From NCBI GenBank assembly GCA_022615295.1, contig JAKEHF010000157.1, forward strand, positions 1 through 8,019: 8,019 bases of DNA. The letters are read 5' to 3'. The translations under genes and the position numbers were made by a program. The notes beneath the pieces are model-generated. The model searched no databases. It saw only the letters and a list, made by a program, of their open reading frames with translations, and had not been told where the DNA came from. This stretch comes from Actinomycetota bacterium (GTDB lineage Bacteria; Actinomycetota; Acidimicrobiia; Spongiisociales; ZC4RG35). Below, one piece after another: positions 1 to 5,293 of the stretch. Within the stretch, counting starts at the first letter, position 1. Every line of letters begins with the position of its first letter.

Positions 1-567
1 CTCCACGCCCGGCTCACCTGTGTAACCCGTCCCGGCGATCCTCAGCTCGGCGTCCGACCACGAATACGTCGTGGCGTGGAGCCGTGCCGGGCAGTCCCCC
101 ACCAGATCACGGATCAGATCCGGGGCGCTTGGCCCCTGCACGGCGAGCAACACCGTGTCGTGTCGGACATCTTCTACCCGACAACCGGGCTCGGCGGCGA
201 ATAAGGCTATGACCCGCTCGTGGTTGGCGGCGTTGGGCAGCACCCAGAAATCGGTGTCGCTCCACCGCCACACGATCAGGTCGTCGAGGATCCCACCGGT
301 CTGGTCGAGGACGAGGGTGTACTGGCACCGCCCGGGACCAATACGTTCGATGTCGTTGCACAGGAGACGTCGCAGGGCGGCTCCGGCGCCGGCGCCGCCA
401 AGAGCGAAACGACCGAGATGGCTGACGTCGAAAACCCCCACCCCGTCGCGCACGGCACGATGCTCGGCGAGCACCGACCCGTACTGGAGGGGCATCTCCC
501 ACCCCCCGAACTCGACGAAACGCGCCCCGAGAGAACGATTCTGATCGTGGAGCGGCGACCGAGTCAT
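1..567 (-). CDS. gcvT: Aminomethyltransferase, glycine cleavage T protein (N-terminal part, runs off left edge)
   Basis: The T protein of the glycine cleavage system moves the aminomethyl group from lipoylated H protein to tetrahydrofolate, releasing ammonia and methylene-THF in the cytoplasm. The visible 189 codons start MTRSPLHDQN and carry family hallmarks in the usual order: FGGWEMP (about 20-26), FDVSHLGRF (46-54), CNDIERI (70-76), QYTLVLDQTGGILDDLIVWR (82-101) and a TGYTGEPG motif near the window edge. The full protein is normally about 360-400 residues, so roughly half is missing. The ATG at 567-565 overlaps the TGA of the upstream gene as ATGA and has no clear Shine-Dalgarno, so translation is probably coupled. 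gcvH lies in the same gene run, seven genes upstream. The family call is secure; only completeness is unknown. Confidence 0.95.
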   Translation of the reverse strand, partial: MTRSPLHDQNRSLGARFVEFGGWEMPLQYGSVLAEHRAVRDGVGVFDVSHLGRFALGGAGAGAALRRLLCNDIERIGPGRCQYTLVLDQTGGILDDLIVWRWSDTDFWVLPNAANHERVIALFAAEPGCRVEDVRHDTVLLAVQGPSAPDLIRDLVGDCPARLHATTYSWSDAELRIAGTGYTGEPGVE

Positions 568-1001
568 CCGGTCAGACGTTCGCCGCGCTCCTCTAACCTG
601 ACGACTTCGGGCGGTCCCGGCATCCGGGTCGGCGGGGGGGCCTGTTCGAGATGATCCGGCTCCTCCAACCCGTACTTGTGGACGAGATGCAGGTAGTCAC
701 GCTGATAGAACACCTTGCACCTGATTTCCGGATGGAGGGTCTTCAGCTTGCGCACCTTCTTGTTCTTCTTGGTGACGAGCTTCTGGTTCATCGTGGTGAT
801 CTCGATGTACAGGTCGTCCTCGGGGAGATAGAAGTCGGGGGTGAACCATTTCGCCGGTTCCCCGTTCTCGTCGAAGTCGATCGGGAAACTGCGTGGCTCG
901 TACTCCCAGGGGACGCCGTAGAAGTCGAGGAGGAGAGCGAACTGCCGCTCACTGTTGTGGGCGAATTCGATCTCGTTTGCCGTTGGATGGTCGGTGTTCA
1001 G
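564..1001 (-). CDS. Conserved hypothetical protein with restriction-endonuclease-fold-like (PD-(D/E)xK-like) motif; probable CTG start
   Basis: This 145-residue protein has no name I recognise. Its core has NSERQF (16-21), a WEYEPRSF strand (32-39), FTPDFYLP (53-60) and LYIEIT (64-69), then a very basic helix with KLVTKKNKKVRKLK (74-87) and FYQRDY (98-103). The TPDFYLP...YIE spacing resembles PD-(D/E)xK nuclease-like folds (TnsA, DUF559 and VSR-like), but the usual E-x-K reads E67-I-T69, so catalysis is uncertain. The tail from about 115 is proline-rich. I see no in-frame ATG, GTG or TTG between the end of merR and Met71. The best start is CTG at 1001-999, which overlaps the merR TGA as CTGA and sits 4 nt after AGGAG (1010-1006). 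The gene ends in an ATGA overlap with gcvT. Coding status is supported by protein-like composition; function is unknown. Confidence 0.72.
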   Translation of the reverse strand: MNTDHPTANEIEFAHNSERQFALLLDFYGVPWEYEPRSFPIDFDENGEPAKWFTPDFYLPEDDLYIEITTMNQKLVTKKNKKVRKLKTLHPEIRCKVFYQRDYLHLVHKYGLEEPDHLEQAPPPTRMPGPPEVVRLEERGERLTG

Positions 1002-1468
1002 TTGGCTCCTGCCTCGATCACCCCGGCATAGTGTAGATCGTCTGGAAATAACTGGTGGATTGCCCCCTCGACCTCCGCCTGCACAGGGCCGATCGCTATC
1101 CCGAACACCCCCTGCCCCCTTCGGAAGACGTCGACCACCTCTTCCTCGGAATGGGCGGCATAGATCGTCTGCCCGTCGCTGAGAAGGGTCACGTCGGCCA
1201 GGGGACGGTCCGAGTCCATCTGCTCCCTGAGGATCTCTACCGCCGACCGTATCTTCTTGAGACTCATCCCCGCGTCGAGAAGACGCTTGATCACCTTGAG
1301 CTGGACCACGTCGGAGAAGGAGTAGAGACGTTGGGAACCCGACCCGGTCGCCGTCTGCAGCGTGGGGACGAGGAGATTGGTCCTCGCCCAATAGTCGAGC
1401 TGCCGGTAGGTGATGCCCACGAGCTTGCACACCTGTGGTGCGCGATATCCCGCCAGTTCCTGTGTCAT
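998..1468 (-). CDS. MerR-family transcriptional regulator, Rv1830 (ResR/McdR)-like
   Basis: A 156-residue MerR regulator. The N-terminal winged helix-turn-helix includes YRAPQVCKLVGITYRQLDYW (8-27), then GSGSQRLYSFSDVVQLKVIK and LLDAGMSLKKIRSAVEILRE, typical of the MerR DNA-binding domain and dimer helix. The C-terminal half contains LLSDGQTIYAAHSEEEVVD and GQGVFGIAIG, very close to what I recall of mycobacterial Rv1830, a regulator linked to cell division and antibiotic resilience. Start: the frame is open to an ATG at 1510, but the ATG at 1468 has a strong GGAGGAG a few bases upstream and begins at the conserved domain. The 1510 option would place the inverted repeat inside the gene. It follows the DUF151 gene after 87 nt holding its own promoter and palindrome, suggesting autoregulation. 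It overlaps the next gene by 4 nt. Confidence 0.92.
   Translation of the reverse strand: MTQELAGYRAPQVCKLVGITYRQLDYWARTNLLVPTLQTATGSGSQRLYSFSDVVQLKVIKRLLDAGMSLKKIRSAVEILREQMDSDRPLADVTLLSDGQTIYAAHSEEEVVDVFRRGQGVFGIAIGPVQAEVEGAIHQLFPDDLHYAGVIEAGAN
1006..1010 (-). promoter_or_regulatory. Ribosome-binding site supporting the CTG start of the small nuclease-like gene
   Basis: On the minus strand AGGAG lies inside the last codons of merR, 4 nt before CTG at 1001. With no ATG/GTG/TTG nearby in that frame, this site decides the proposed start. The spacing is slightly short, so the start is probable rather than certain. Confidence 0.5.
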
Positions 1469-1473
1469 CGACT

Positions 1474-1507
1474 CCTCCGGGTTACACCAGTGTAACTCCG
1501 CCGGAGG
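1474..1507 (-). promoter_or_regulatory. Nested inverted repeats in the merR leader; possible Shine-Dalgarno-sequestering hairpin
   Basis: Reading the minus strand, CCTCCGG (1507-1501) is the exact reverse complement of CCGGAGG (1480-1474), and the latter contains the merR Shine-Dalgarno. Between them, after an unpaired CGGA (1500-1497), is a second inverted repeat (1496-1481). As RNA this can fold into a 7-bp GC-rich outer stem, a 4-nt one-sided bulge, a 6-bp inner stem and a CUGG tetraloop. It is not followed by a U-run, so it does not look like an intrinsic terminator. The pairing is seen directly; translational control is inferred. Confidence 0.6.
1481..1496. promoter_or_regulatory. Perfect palindromic site, likely MerR operator
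   Basis: GTTACAC-CA-GTGTAAC is a perfect 7-bp inverted repeat with a 2-bp centre, 12 bp upstream of the merR start codon and just downstream of the predicted promoter -10. Dimeric regulators bind such symmetric sites, and the adjacent MerR gene is the obvious candidate binder. A position after the -10 fits repression or roadblock rather than the classic MerR position between -35 and -10. Confidence 0.6.
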
Positions 1508-1508
1508 C

Positions 1509-1538
1509 AAGCTAACCCCCGGTCTCCGTCGATGTCAA
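1509..1538 (-). promoter_or_regulatory. Probable SigA-type promoter for merR - small nuclease-like gene - gcvT
   Basis: On the minus strand a perfect TTGACA (1538-1533) is followed after 18 nt by TAGCTT (1514-1509), fitting the TAnnnT form common for actinobacterial housekeeping promoters. It begins 17 nt past the DUF151 stop codon. The expected transcript start is near 1502, giving a leader of about 34 nt. The -35 is strong, while the -10 is a loose match. Confidence 0.55.
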
Positions 1539-1555
1539 CGCTTTCCTGTGGATAA

Positions 1556-2053
1556 CTACTCGCCCCCGAGGAAGTCCTCCACGGTGGCGTCGGCGAGGAA
1601 CTCGCGGAACTTGGCGACCTCCTCCTCCTGGTCGATCTCCTCGTCGAAGTGGATCCCGGCGTTGTCGAGGACCGTGGGAACGGCGAATATCGGCGTTCCC
1701 GTCCTCACGGCAAGGGCTATGGCGTCGGAGGGTCGGGAAGACACCTGGACCTCTGTCCCCTCGCGGTCCAGGGCCAGATCCGCATAGAACACCGAATCGC
1801 GCATGTCGGTGATCACCACCCGCACCGCCAGAGCACCGAGGGCGTCAATGACCGAGCGCATCAGGTCGTGAGTGAGGGGTCGCGGAGTGGTGACACCCTC
1901 CAGGGCGGTGGCGATGGCCGTGGCCTCGGTGGCGCCTATCCAGATCGGCAGGTAGCGGGACCCCTGACGCTCCTTCAGCAGGACTATCGGCTGGTTGGAG
2001 GGAAGCTCCACCCTGACGCCGACCACCTCGAGAGCCACCAACTGCTCGGCCAT
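1556..2053 (-). CDS. DUF151 / 'bifunctional nuclease' family protein
   Basis: A 165-residue cytoplasmic protein of the DUF151 (BFN) family. Conserved blocks are VVGVRVELPSNQPIVLLKE (10-28), the RYLPIWIGATEATAIA segment, RPLTHDLM, a central VFYADLALDREG strand pair and SSRPSDAIALAVRTGTPIF, followed by an acidic C-terminal tail ending FLADATVEDFLGGE. The match to mycobacterial Rv1829 runs over the whole length as I recall it. Plant relatives have been reported to have nuclease activity, but the bacterial role is not settled. It starts 30 nt after the hpt stop with only a weak upstream purine stretch (GGTGAT) and ends in TAG before the merR promoter. It sits between the two MerR genes as in Mycobacterium, apart from the dac and hpt genes lying between it and the FtsR-like gene. 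Confidence 0.93.
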   Translation of the reverse strand: MAEQLVALEVVGVRVELPSNQPIVLLKERQGSRYLPIWIGATEATAIATALEGVTTPRPLTHDLMRSVIDALGALAVRVVITDMRDSVFYADLALDREGTEVQVSSRPSDAIALAVRTGTPIFAVPTVLDNAGIHFDEEIDQEEEVAKFREFLADATVEDFLGGE

Positions 2054-2083
2054 GGATCGAGGTTATCACCGGGCAGACGCTGT

Positions 2084-2656
2084 CTACCCCCTGGCGGAGA
2101 GTGTCGCGGCGAGGAAGTCGGTCCGGGTGGCGAAGACATCCTGGTCGAGCACGGCCCACACCGACCGGAGGTTCCGGTAGAGCCCCCTCCAGTCGAGGCC
2201 ATAGCCGACCAGGTACTCGTCGCCCACCTCGAACCCCCGATATTCCACGGGGACGTCGGTCACCCGACGTCTCGTCTTGTCGAGCAGAGCCGCGGTGGAC
2301 ACGGTCGCTGCTCCTCGATCGGTCATCATCCGACGGAGGACGGTGAGGGTGAGCCCGGTGTCGATGATGTCCTCGATGAGGATCACGTTGCGGTCGAGCA
2401 CGGGCGTGGAGAGGTCCATGGCAATTCCGATCCTCCCCCCACCCCCAAACCGGTTCAGACCGAGGAAGTCGACCTCGGCCGGGAGATCGACGCGACGCAC
2501 CAAGTCGGCGCCGAAGGGCACCGACCCGTTGAGCATGATCACAAACAGGGGGTCGCGCCCCCTGAAGTCGTGGGTGATCGCCTCACCGAGCTCGGCGACC
2601 CTGGAGAGGAGGTCGGTCTCGGGGATCACCTCGGTGGCATAGTCCAGCGTCGTCAT
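2084..2656 (-). CDS. hpt: Hypoxanthine(-guanine) phosphoribosyltransferase-like protein
   Basis: A 190-residue type I phosphoribosyltransferase, expected to make IMP/GMP from hypoxanthine/guanine and PRPP in purine salvage. Visible elements are the pyrophosphate loop LNGSVPFGADLVRR (42-55), the PRPP-binding motif VILIEDIIDTGLTL (91-104; E95, D96, D99, T100, G101), a base-side lysine in LLDKTRRRV (K127) and the C-terminal VGDEYLVGYGLDWRGLYRNL block typical of HPRT. The flexible catalytic loop is odd: where most HPRTs have Ser-Tyr-Gly, this one reads LNRFGGGGRI (67-76). That could mean altered specificity or a lineage variant. The start ATG (2656-2654) overlaps the carboxypeptidase TGA as ATGA; DUF151 follows after 30 nt. 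The fold assignment is firm and the substrate is inferred. Confidence 0.88.
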   Translation of the reverse strand: MTTLDYATEVIPETDLLSRVAELGEAITHDFRGRDPLFVIMLNGSVPFGADLVRRVDLPAEVDFLGLNRFGGGGRIGIAMDLSTPVLDRNVILIEDIIDTGLTLTVLRRMMTDRGAATVSTAALLDKTRRRVTDVPVEYRGFEVGDEYLVGYGLDWRGLYRNLRSVWAVLDQDVFATRTDFLAATLSARG

Positions 2657-3771
2657 GGTCCCAGGAGCGGGCCGAACCAGTACCAGAGGGCGCCCCAGAC
2701 GTCGCTGGCCCCTCCCTCGCCATGTCTTCTCACGGTCTCCACCGCCGGCGGGGGCAGGTCGGGCAGGTCGATGGGAGGCTCTGGAGCCTCGGAGAGGAGG
2801 CCCTCGGCGGCGACATGGACGGTGGCCTCGATCTGTGCCGTCAACGTCAGCGGCCCGGGCTCCACGCGGAGTCGGGGGGACACATAGGGCTGTCCCACCA
2901 ACGCCCCATAGATGGCGAGGTCCCCGAACCCATGGTCGAAGAGCGTCTCGGCGACGTCGAAGTGCGTCCTTCGACCCTCACTCCCCAGTACCACGGCATA
3001 CAGCTCCCGCCCGTCACGATTGGCCGTGGCCACATAGGTGAGCAGGGCCTGCGACGTGAATCCGGTCTTGATGCCGTTGCTCCCCTCGTAATCGTCGAGG
3101 AGGAGATTGGTAGAGGTCCCGATCCGTCTGGTCCCGTCGGGGGCATCGGGGAACACGACGATCCGTGATCTGGAGATGTCCCGGAAGTCCTGACGTGACA
3201 TGGCCGCCACCGCCAGGCGCAGCATGTCACGTGCCGAGGTGACATGACCCGGGGCGTCGAGACCGTGGGGGTTGGCGAAGTTGGTCCTCGTCATGCCCAG
3301 CTCGACGGCCCGCTCGTTCATGAGTGCGCTGAACCCGTCGACACTCCCTCCGATGTGCTCGGCTATGGCTGTGGCGGCGTCATTGGCCGAGTGGATGAGA
3401 GCGGCGCGTGTCAACGCCCCCAGACGAACCTGCTCCCCGGCGACCAGGCCGATCTCCCGCTCCCCGGTGTTGGCAGCTCGCTGACTGATCGTGACCAGGT
3501 CGTCCTGGTCGCCACGCTCCAAGGCAAGCAGCACCGTCATGATCTTGGTTATGGAGGCCGGTGCCCTCACCTCGTCGGCGTTGCCCTCCCTGAGCACGGT
3601 GTCGGTGGCCCCGTCGTAGAGGATCCACGAAATGGCCTCGACGCTCGGGATCGGTGGGACTGCGAACCCGTCCTGGAGAAGCGGTGGGAACCGCCATGGT
3701 CCGGCGAAGGCCGGTGACACGGAGACCATGACCACGGTCATGGCTGCTAGGACCCGAATCAGCGCTCTCAT
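2653..3771 (-). CDS. D-alanyl-D-alanine carboxypeptidase (penicillin-binding protein, serine peptidase S11)
   Basis: A 372-residue exported low-molecular-weight PBP that removes the terminal D-Ala from peptidoglycan stem peptides outside the membrane. It has an N-terminal signal peptide ending around AFA-G (about residue 23). The three active-site motifs are in order: S73-I-T-K76 (SxxK), S128-A-N130 (SxN) and K235-T-G237 (KTG, within NGIKTGFT). Further family blocks are FANPHGLD (165-172) and HVTSARDML (176-184). The C-terminus ends in a tryptophan/leucine-rich stretch (about 357-370, including WGALWYWFGPLLG) that may be an amphipathic membrane anchor, as in DacA/DacC-type enzymes. Its ATG overlaps the FtsR-like TGA as ATGA, and its TGA overlaps the hpt ATG in the same way; there is no Shine-Dalgarno, so expression is likely coupled. 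The mycobacterial version of this cluster lacks the gene. Confidence 0.93.
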   Translation of the reverse strand: MRALIRVLAAMTVVMVSVSPAFAGPWRFPPLLQDGFAVPPIPSVEAISWILYDGATDTVLREGNADEVRAPASITKIMTVLLALERGDQDDLVTISQRAANTGEREIGLVAGEQVRLGALTRAALIHSANDAATAIAEHIGGSVDGFSALMNERAVELGMTRTNFANPHGLDAPGHVTSARDMLRLAVAAMSRQDFRDISRSRIVVFPDAPDGTRRIGTSTNLLLDDYEGSNGIKTGFTSQALLTYVATANRDGRELYAVVLGSEGRRTHFDVAETLFDHGFGDLAIYGALVGQPYVSPRLRVEPGPLTLTAQIEATVHVAAEGLLSEAPEPPIDLPDLPPPAVETVRRHGEGGASDVWGALWYWFGPLLGP

Positions 3772-4430
3772 GTGAGGTGTTGACGCAGCTCCTGGGTGAG
3801 AAGGGAACGGTGGATCACCCGGATCGAGTCGGCGCAGCTGTCGAGCAGGTCACGGGCCCGGGCCCTGGCATCCGGGTTGGCAGCCTTGAGAAGTGGGGCG
3901 GCGAGTTGGGTGAGAAGATCGGTCTCCCGCCCCACGGCCAGGCGTATTGACCGGAGATGACGTGCCTCGAGACCGTGGTCCATGAGCCGTTTCGCCTCGG
4001 TGGCCACCAGCGCCGCCTCTGCCGGGAACACAGTCGAACCCGGGATCGGACGGAGCAGACCCGCCTCGACGAGCTCGGAGAAGCTCTTCCTGCTGAGACC
4101 TGACCGTTTGATCAGGTCCCCCTCGTCGAGCGGCTCGCCGGGGTCGTCGAGACCCGGAGGGCCCGGCTCGTCGCTCGGTTCCTCACCCCTCTCCCAAAGC
4201 GTCAGCTTCGACTTGATCACCTTCAGGGGTAGGAAGTGGTCTCGCTGTTGGGCGAGGATGAAGCGAAGACGGGCCAGGTCCTCGTGGCCGAACTGTCTGT
4301 AGCCGGATGAGGTCCGGTCTGGGTCGATCAGACCCTGGCTCTCCAGGAACCGAATCTTGGACACCGAGATGTCGGGAAAGTCGTCTCTCAGCAGGTTGAT
4401 GACCTCCCCGATGCTCAGGGACTCAGGCAT
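3768..4430 (-). CDS. ftsR: MerR-family regulator, FtsR / Rv1828-like
   Basis: A 220-residue regulator. The N-terminal winged helix-turn-helix covers LSIGEVINLLRDDFPDISVS, KIRFLESQGLIDPDRT and SGYRQFGHEDLARLRFILAQ, strongly typical of the FtsR/Rv1828 group. A linker rich in Glu, Asp and Pro (about 77-99) leads to a second part with GDLIKRSGLSRKSFSELVEAGLL, which resembles another winged-helix-like module, then helices rich in Leu and Arg. In Corynebacterium, FtsR activates ftsZ; the same role here is inferred. Start: the frame is open farther upstream, but the ATG at 4430-4428 begins at the conserved domain and overlaps the FHA gene stop by 8 nt. The upstream residues are low-complexity Ser/Arg/Pro and read through the FHA gene in another frame. 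It overlaps the carboxypeptidase start by 4 nt. Confidence 0.9.
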   Translation of the reverse strand: MPESLSIGEVINLLRDDFPDISVSKIRFLESQGLIDPDRTSSGYRQFGHEDLARLRFILAQQRDHFLPLKVIKSKLTLWERGEEPSDEPGPPGLDDPGEPLDEGDLIKRSGLSRKSFSELVEAGLLRPIPGSTVFPAEAALVATEAKRLMDHGLEARHLRSIRLAVGRETDLLTQLAAPLLKAANPDARARARDLLDSCADSIRVIHRSLLTQELRQHLT

Positions 4431-4869
4431 CACCGTGAGCGACCAGGAAATGGAATCTCCCGATGAGGACCTCGTCTCCGGCCTCCAGCTGGGTCTCGTC
4501 CACACGCTCGTCGTTGACATAGGTGCCATTCGTGGACCCGCTGTCCTCGAGGAGGAGGCTGTCGGGCCCGGCGACCAACCGGCAGTGCTGACGGGATACC
4601 GTGACGTCATTGAGGAAGATGTCGCTCTCGGGATGCCGGCCCACCGTCGTATTGCCCTCTTTGAGGAGATAGGTGACACCGGTGCTGGGGCCGCGGGACA
4701 CGACGAGGGCATAACCCTCGAGCCCGGCGACGTCGCCGGCCTCCTCGGGCGTCATCGGCCGTCCTTCGCGGTCGGCGATCGGTATATAGACCACGGTCGG
4801 GTCGGTCTCGACCTCTACCTCAACCTCAGGTTTGGGCCCGTCTGCTGCGGGGTCGCGGTCATCGGTCAT
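4423..4869 (-). CDS. garA: FHA-domain protein, GarA/OdhI-like
   Basis: A 148-residue protein. Residues 1-48 are an acidic tail; the FHA domain (about 50-145) has the phosphothreonine-binding residues of the fold: G77-R78 in VGRHPESDI, S92 and H95 in SRQH, and N114 in DSGSTNGTYVN. The sequence is very close to GarA/OdhI, which bind and inhibit 2-oxoglutarate dehydrogenase and act on glutamate metabolism when unphosphorylated, and are switched off by Ser/Thr-kinase phosphorylation of an N-terminal ETTS motif. Here the equivalent stretch reads VETDPTVVYIP (20-30) without the Thr-Thr pair. Start: the frame is open to 4965, but the ATG at 4869 begins a GarA-like tail, and earlier codons would overlap gcvH. 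The gap to gcvH is 37 nt, and the 3' end overlaps the FtsR-like start by 8 nt. Kinase control is inferred from the family. Confidence 0.92.
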   Translation of the reverse strand: MTDDRDPAADGPKPEVEVEVETDPTVVYIPIADREGRPMTPEEAGDVAGLEGYALVVSRGPSTGVTYLLKEGNTTVGRHPESDIFLNDVTVSRQHCRLVAGPDSLLLEDSGSTNGTYVNDERVDETQLEAGDEVLIGRFHFLVAHGDA

Positions 4870-4906
4870 TTCGCCTGATGATAGGGCCGTGAACCCGATC
4901 CAGGCA

Positions 4907-5281
4907 CTACTCGGTGAGACTGCGGTAGGCCGACGCATCGAGGAGCGTCGCCGAGTCGATCGCACCGTTGATCTCGATGAGCCAGCCGTCGTCGTAGGGG
5001 CTGGTGTTGACCAGGTCGGGTCGCTTGGTCACGGCCTCGTTGACCGCGGTGACCACACCCGGGCAGGGGGAGTAGACCTCTCCCACCGACTTGGTGCTCT
5101 CGATCTCCACCACCAGGTCTCCTGTGTCGAGCTCGCGCCCTACTGCGGGAAGCTCCACGAAGACCACGTCGCCGAGTTGGTCCTGGGCATAGTCCGTGAT
5201 CCCGAGACGATGACGGTTGTCACCCATGGAGCGGACCCACTCGTGCTCGGCTGTGTAGTGGAGTTCCTCAGGGACCTGCAT
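4907..5281 (-). CDS. gcvH: Glycine cleavage system H protein
   Basis: A 124-residue lipoyl carrier of the glycine cleavage system. It shuttles the aminomethyl group from P protein to T protein and is reoxidised by L protein. Features are YTAEHEWVR (9-17), GITDYAQDQLGDVVFVELP (27-45) and the lipoylation loop VEIESTKSVGEVYSP with the modified lysine at K64. A PGVVTAVNEAVTKRPDLVNTSPYDDGWLIEI block gives the usual C-terminal half. The length is normal for the family. The ATG at 5281-5279 follows the phosphatidyltransferase stop by 12 nt with no good Shine-Dalgarno. gcvT lies in the same gene run downstream; no P or L protein gene is visible in the window. Confidence 0.97.
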   Translation of the reverse strand: MQVPEELHYTAEHEWVRSMGDNRHRLGITDYAQDQLGDVVFVELPAVGRELDTGDLVVEIESTKSVGEVYSPCPGVVTAVNEAVTKRPDLVNTSPYDDGWLIEINGAIDSATLLDASAYRSLTE

Positions 5282-5293
5282 GCGCCGGGATTG

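Noticed and set aside
20..26. GTGTAAC half-site like the merR palindrome, inside gcvT
   Set aside because: Only one arm is present and it encodes the conserved TGYTGE motif of GcvT.
1002..1430. Upstream extension of the small nuclease-like gene, or a frameshift fusion with merR
   Set aside because: The extended part reads in another frame of the well-conserved merR gene and is Arg/Gly-rich; no slippery sequence or stimulatory structure is evident at the junction.
1469..1555. Intrinsic terminator between DUF151 and merR
   Set aside because: The only stable hairpin ends at the Shine-Dalgarno and is not followed by a T-run, so a leader/operator role fits better.
1649..2887. Long plus-strand open frame (412 codons) antisense to DUF151, hpt and the carboxypeptidase
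   Set aside because: Its product is low-complexity (Gly, His, Asp, Arg rich), spans three well-recognised genes on the other strand and shows no family motif; it is a by-product of GC-rich codon use.
4878..4883. TATCAT as a -10 for a garA-specific promoter
   Set aside because: No recognisable -35 lies 16-19 nt upstream, and the start point would fall almost on the start codon.
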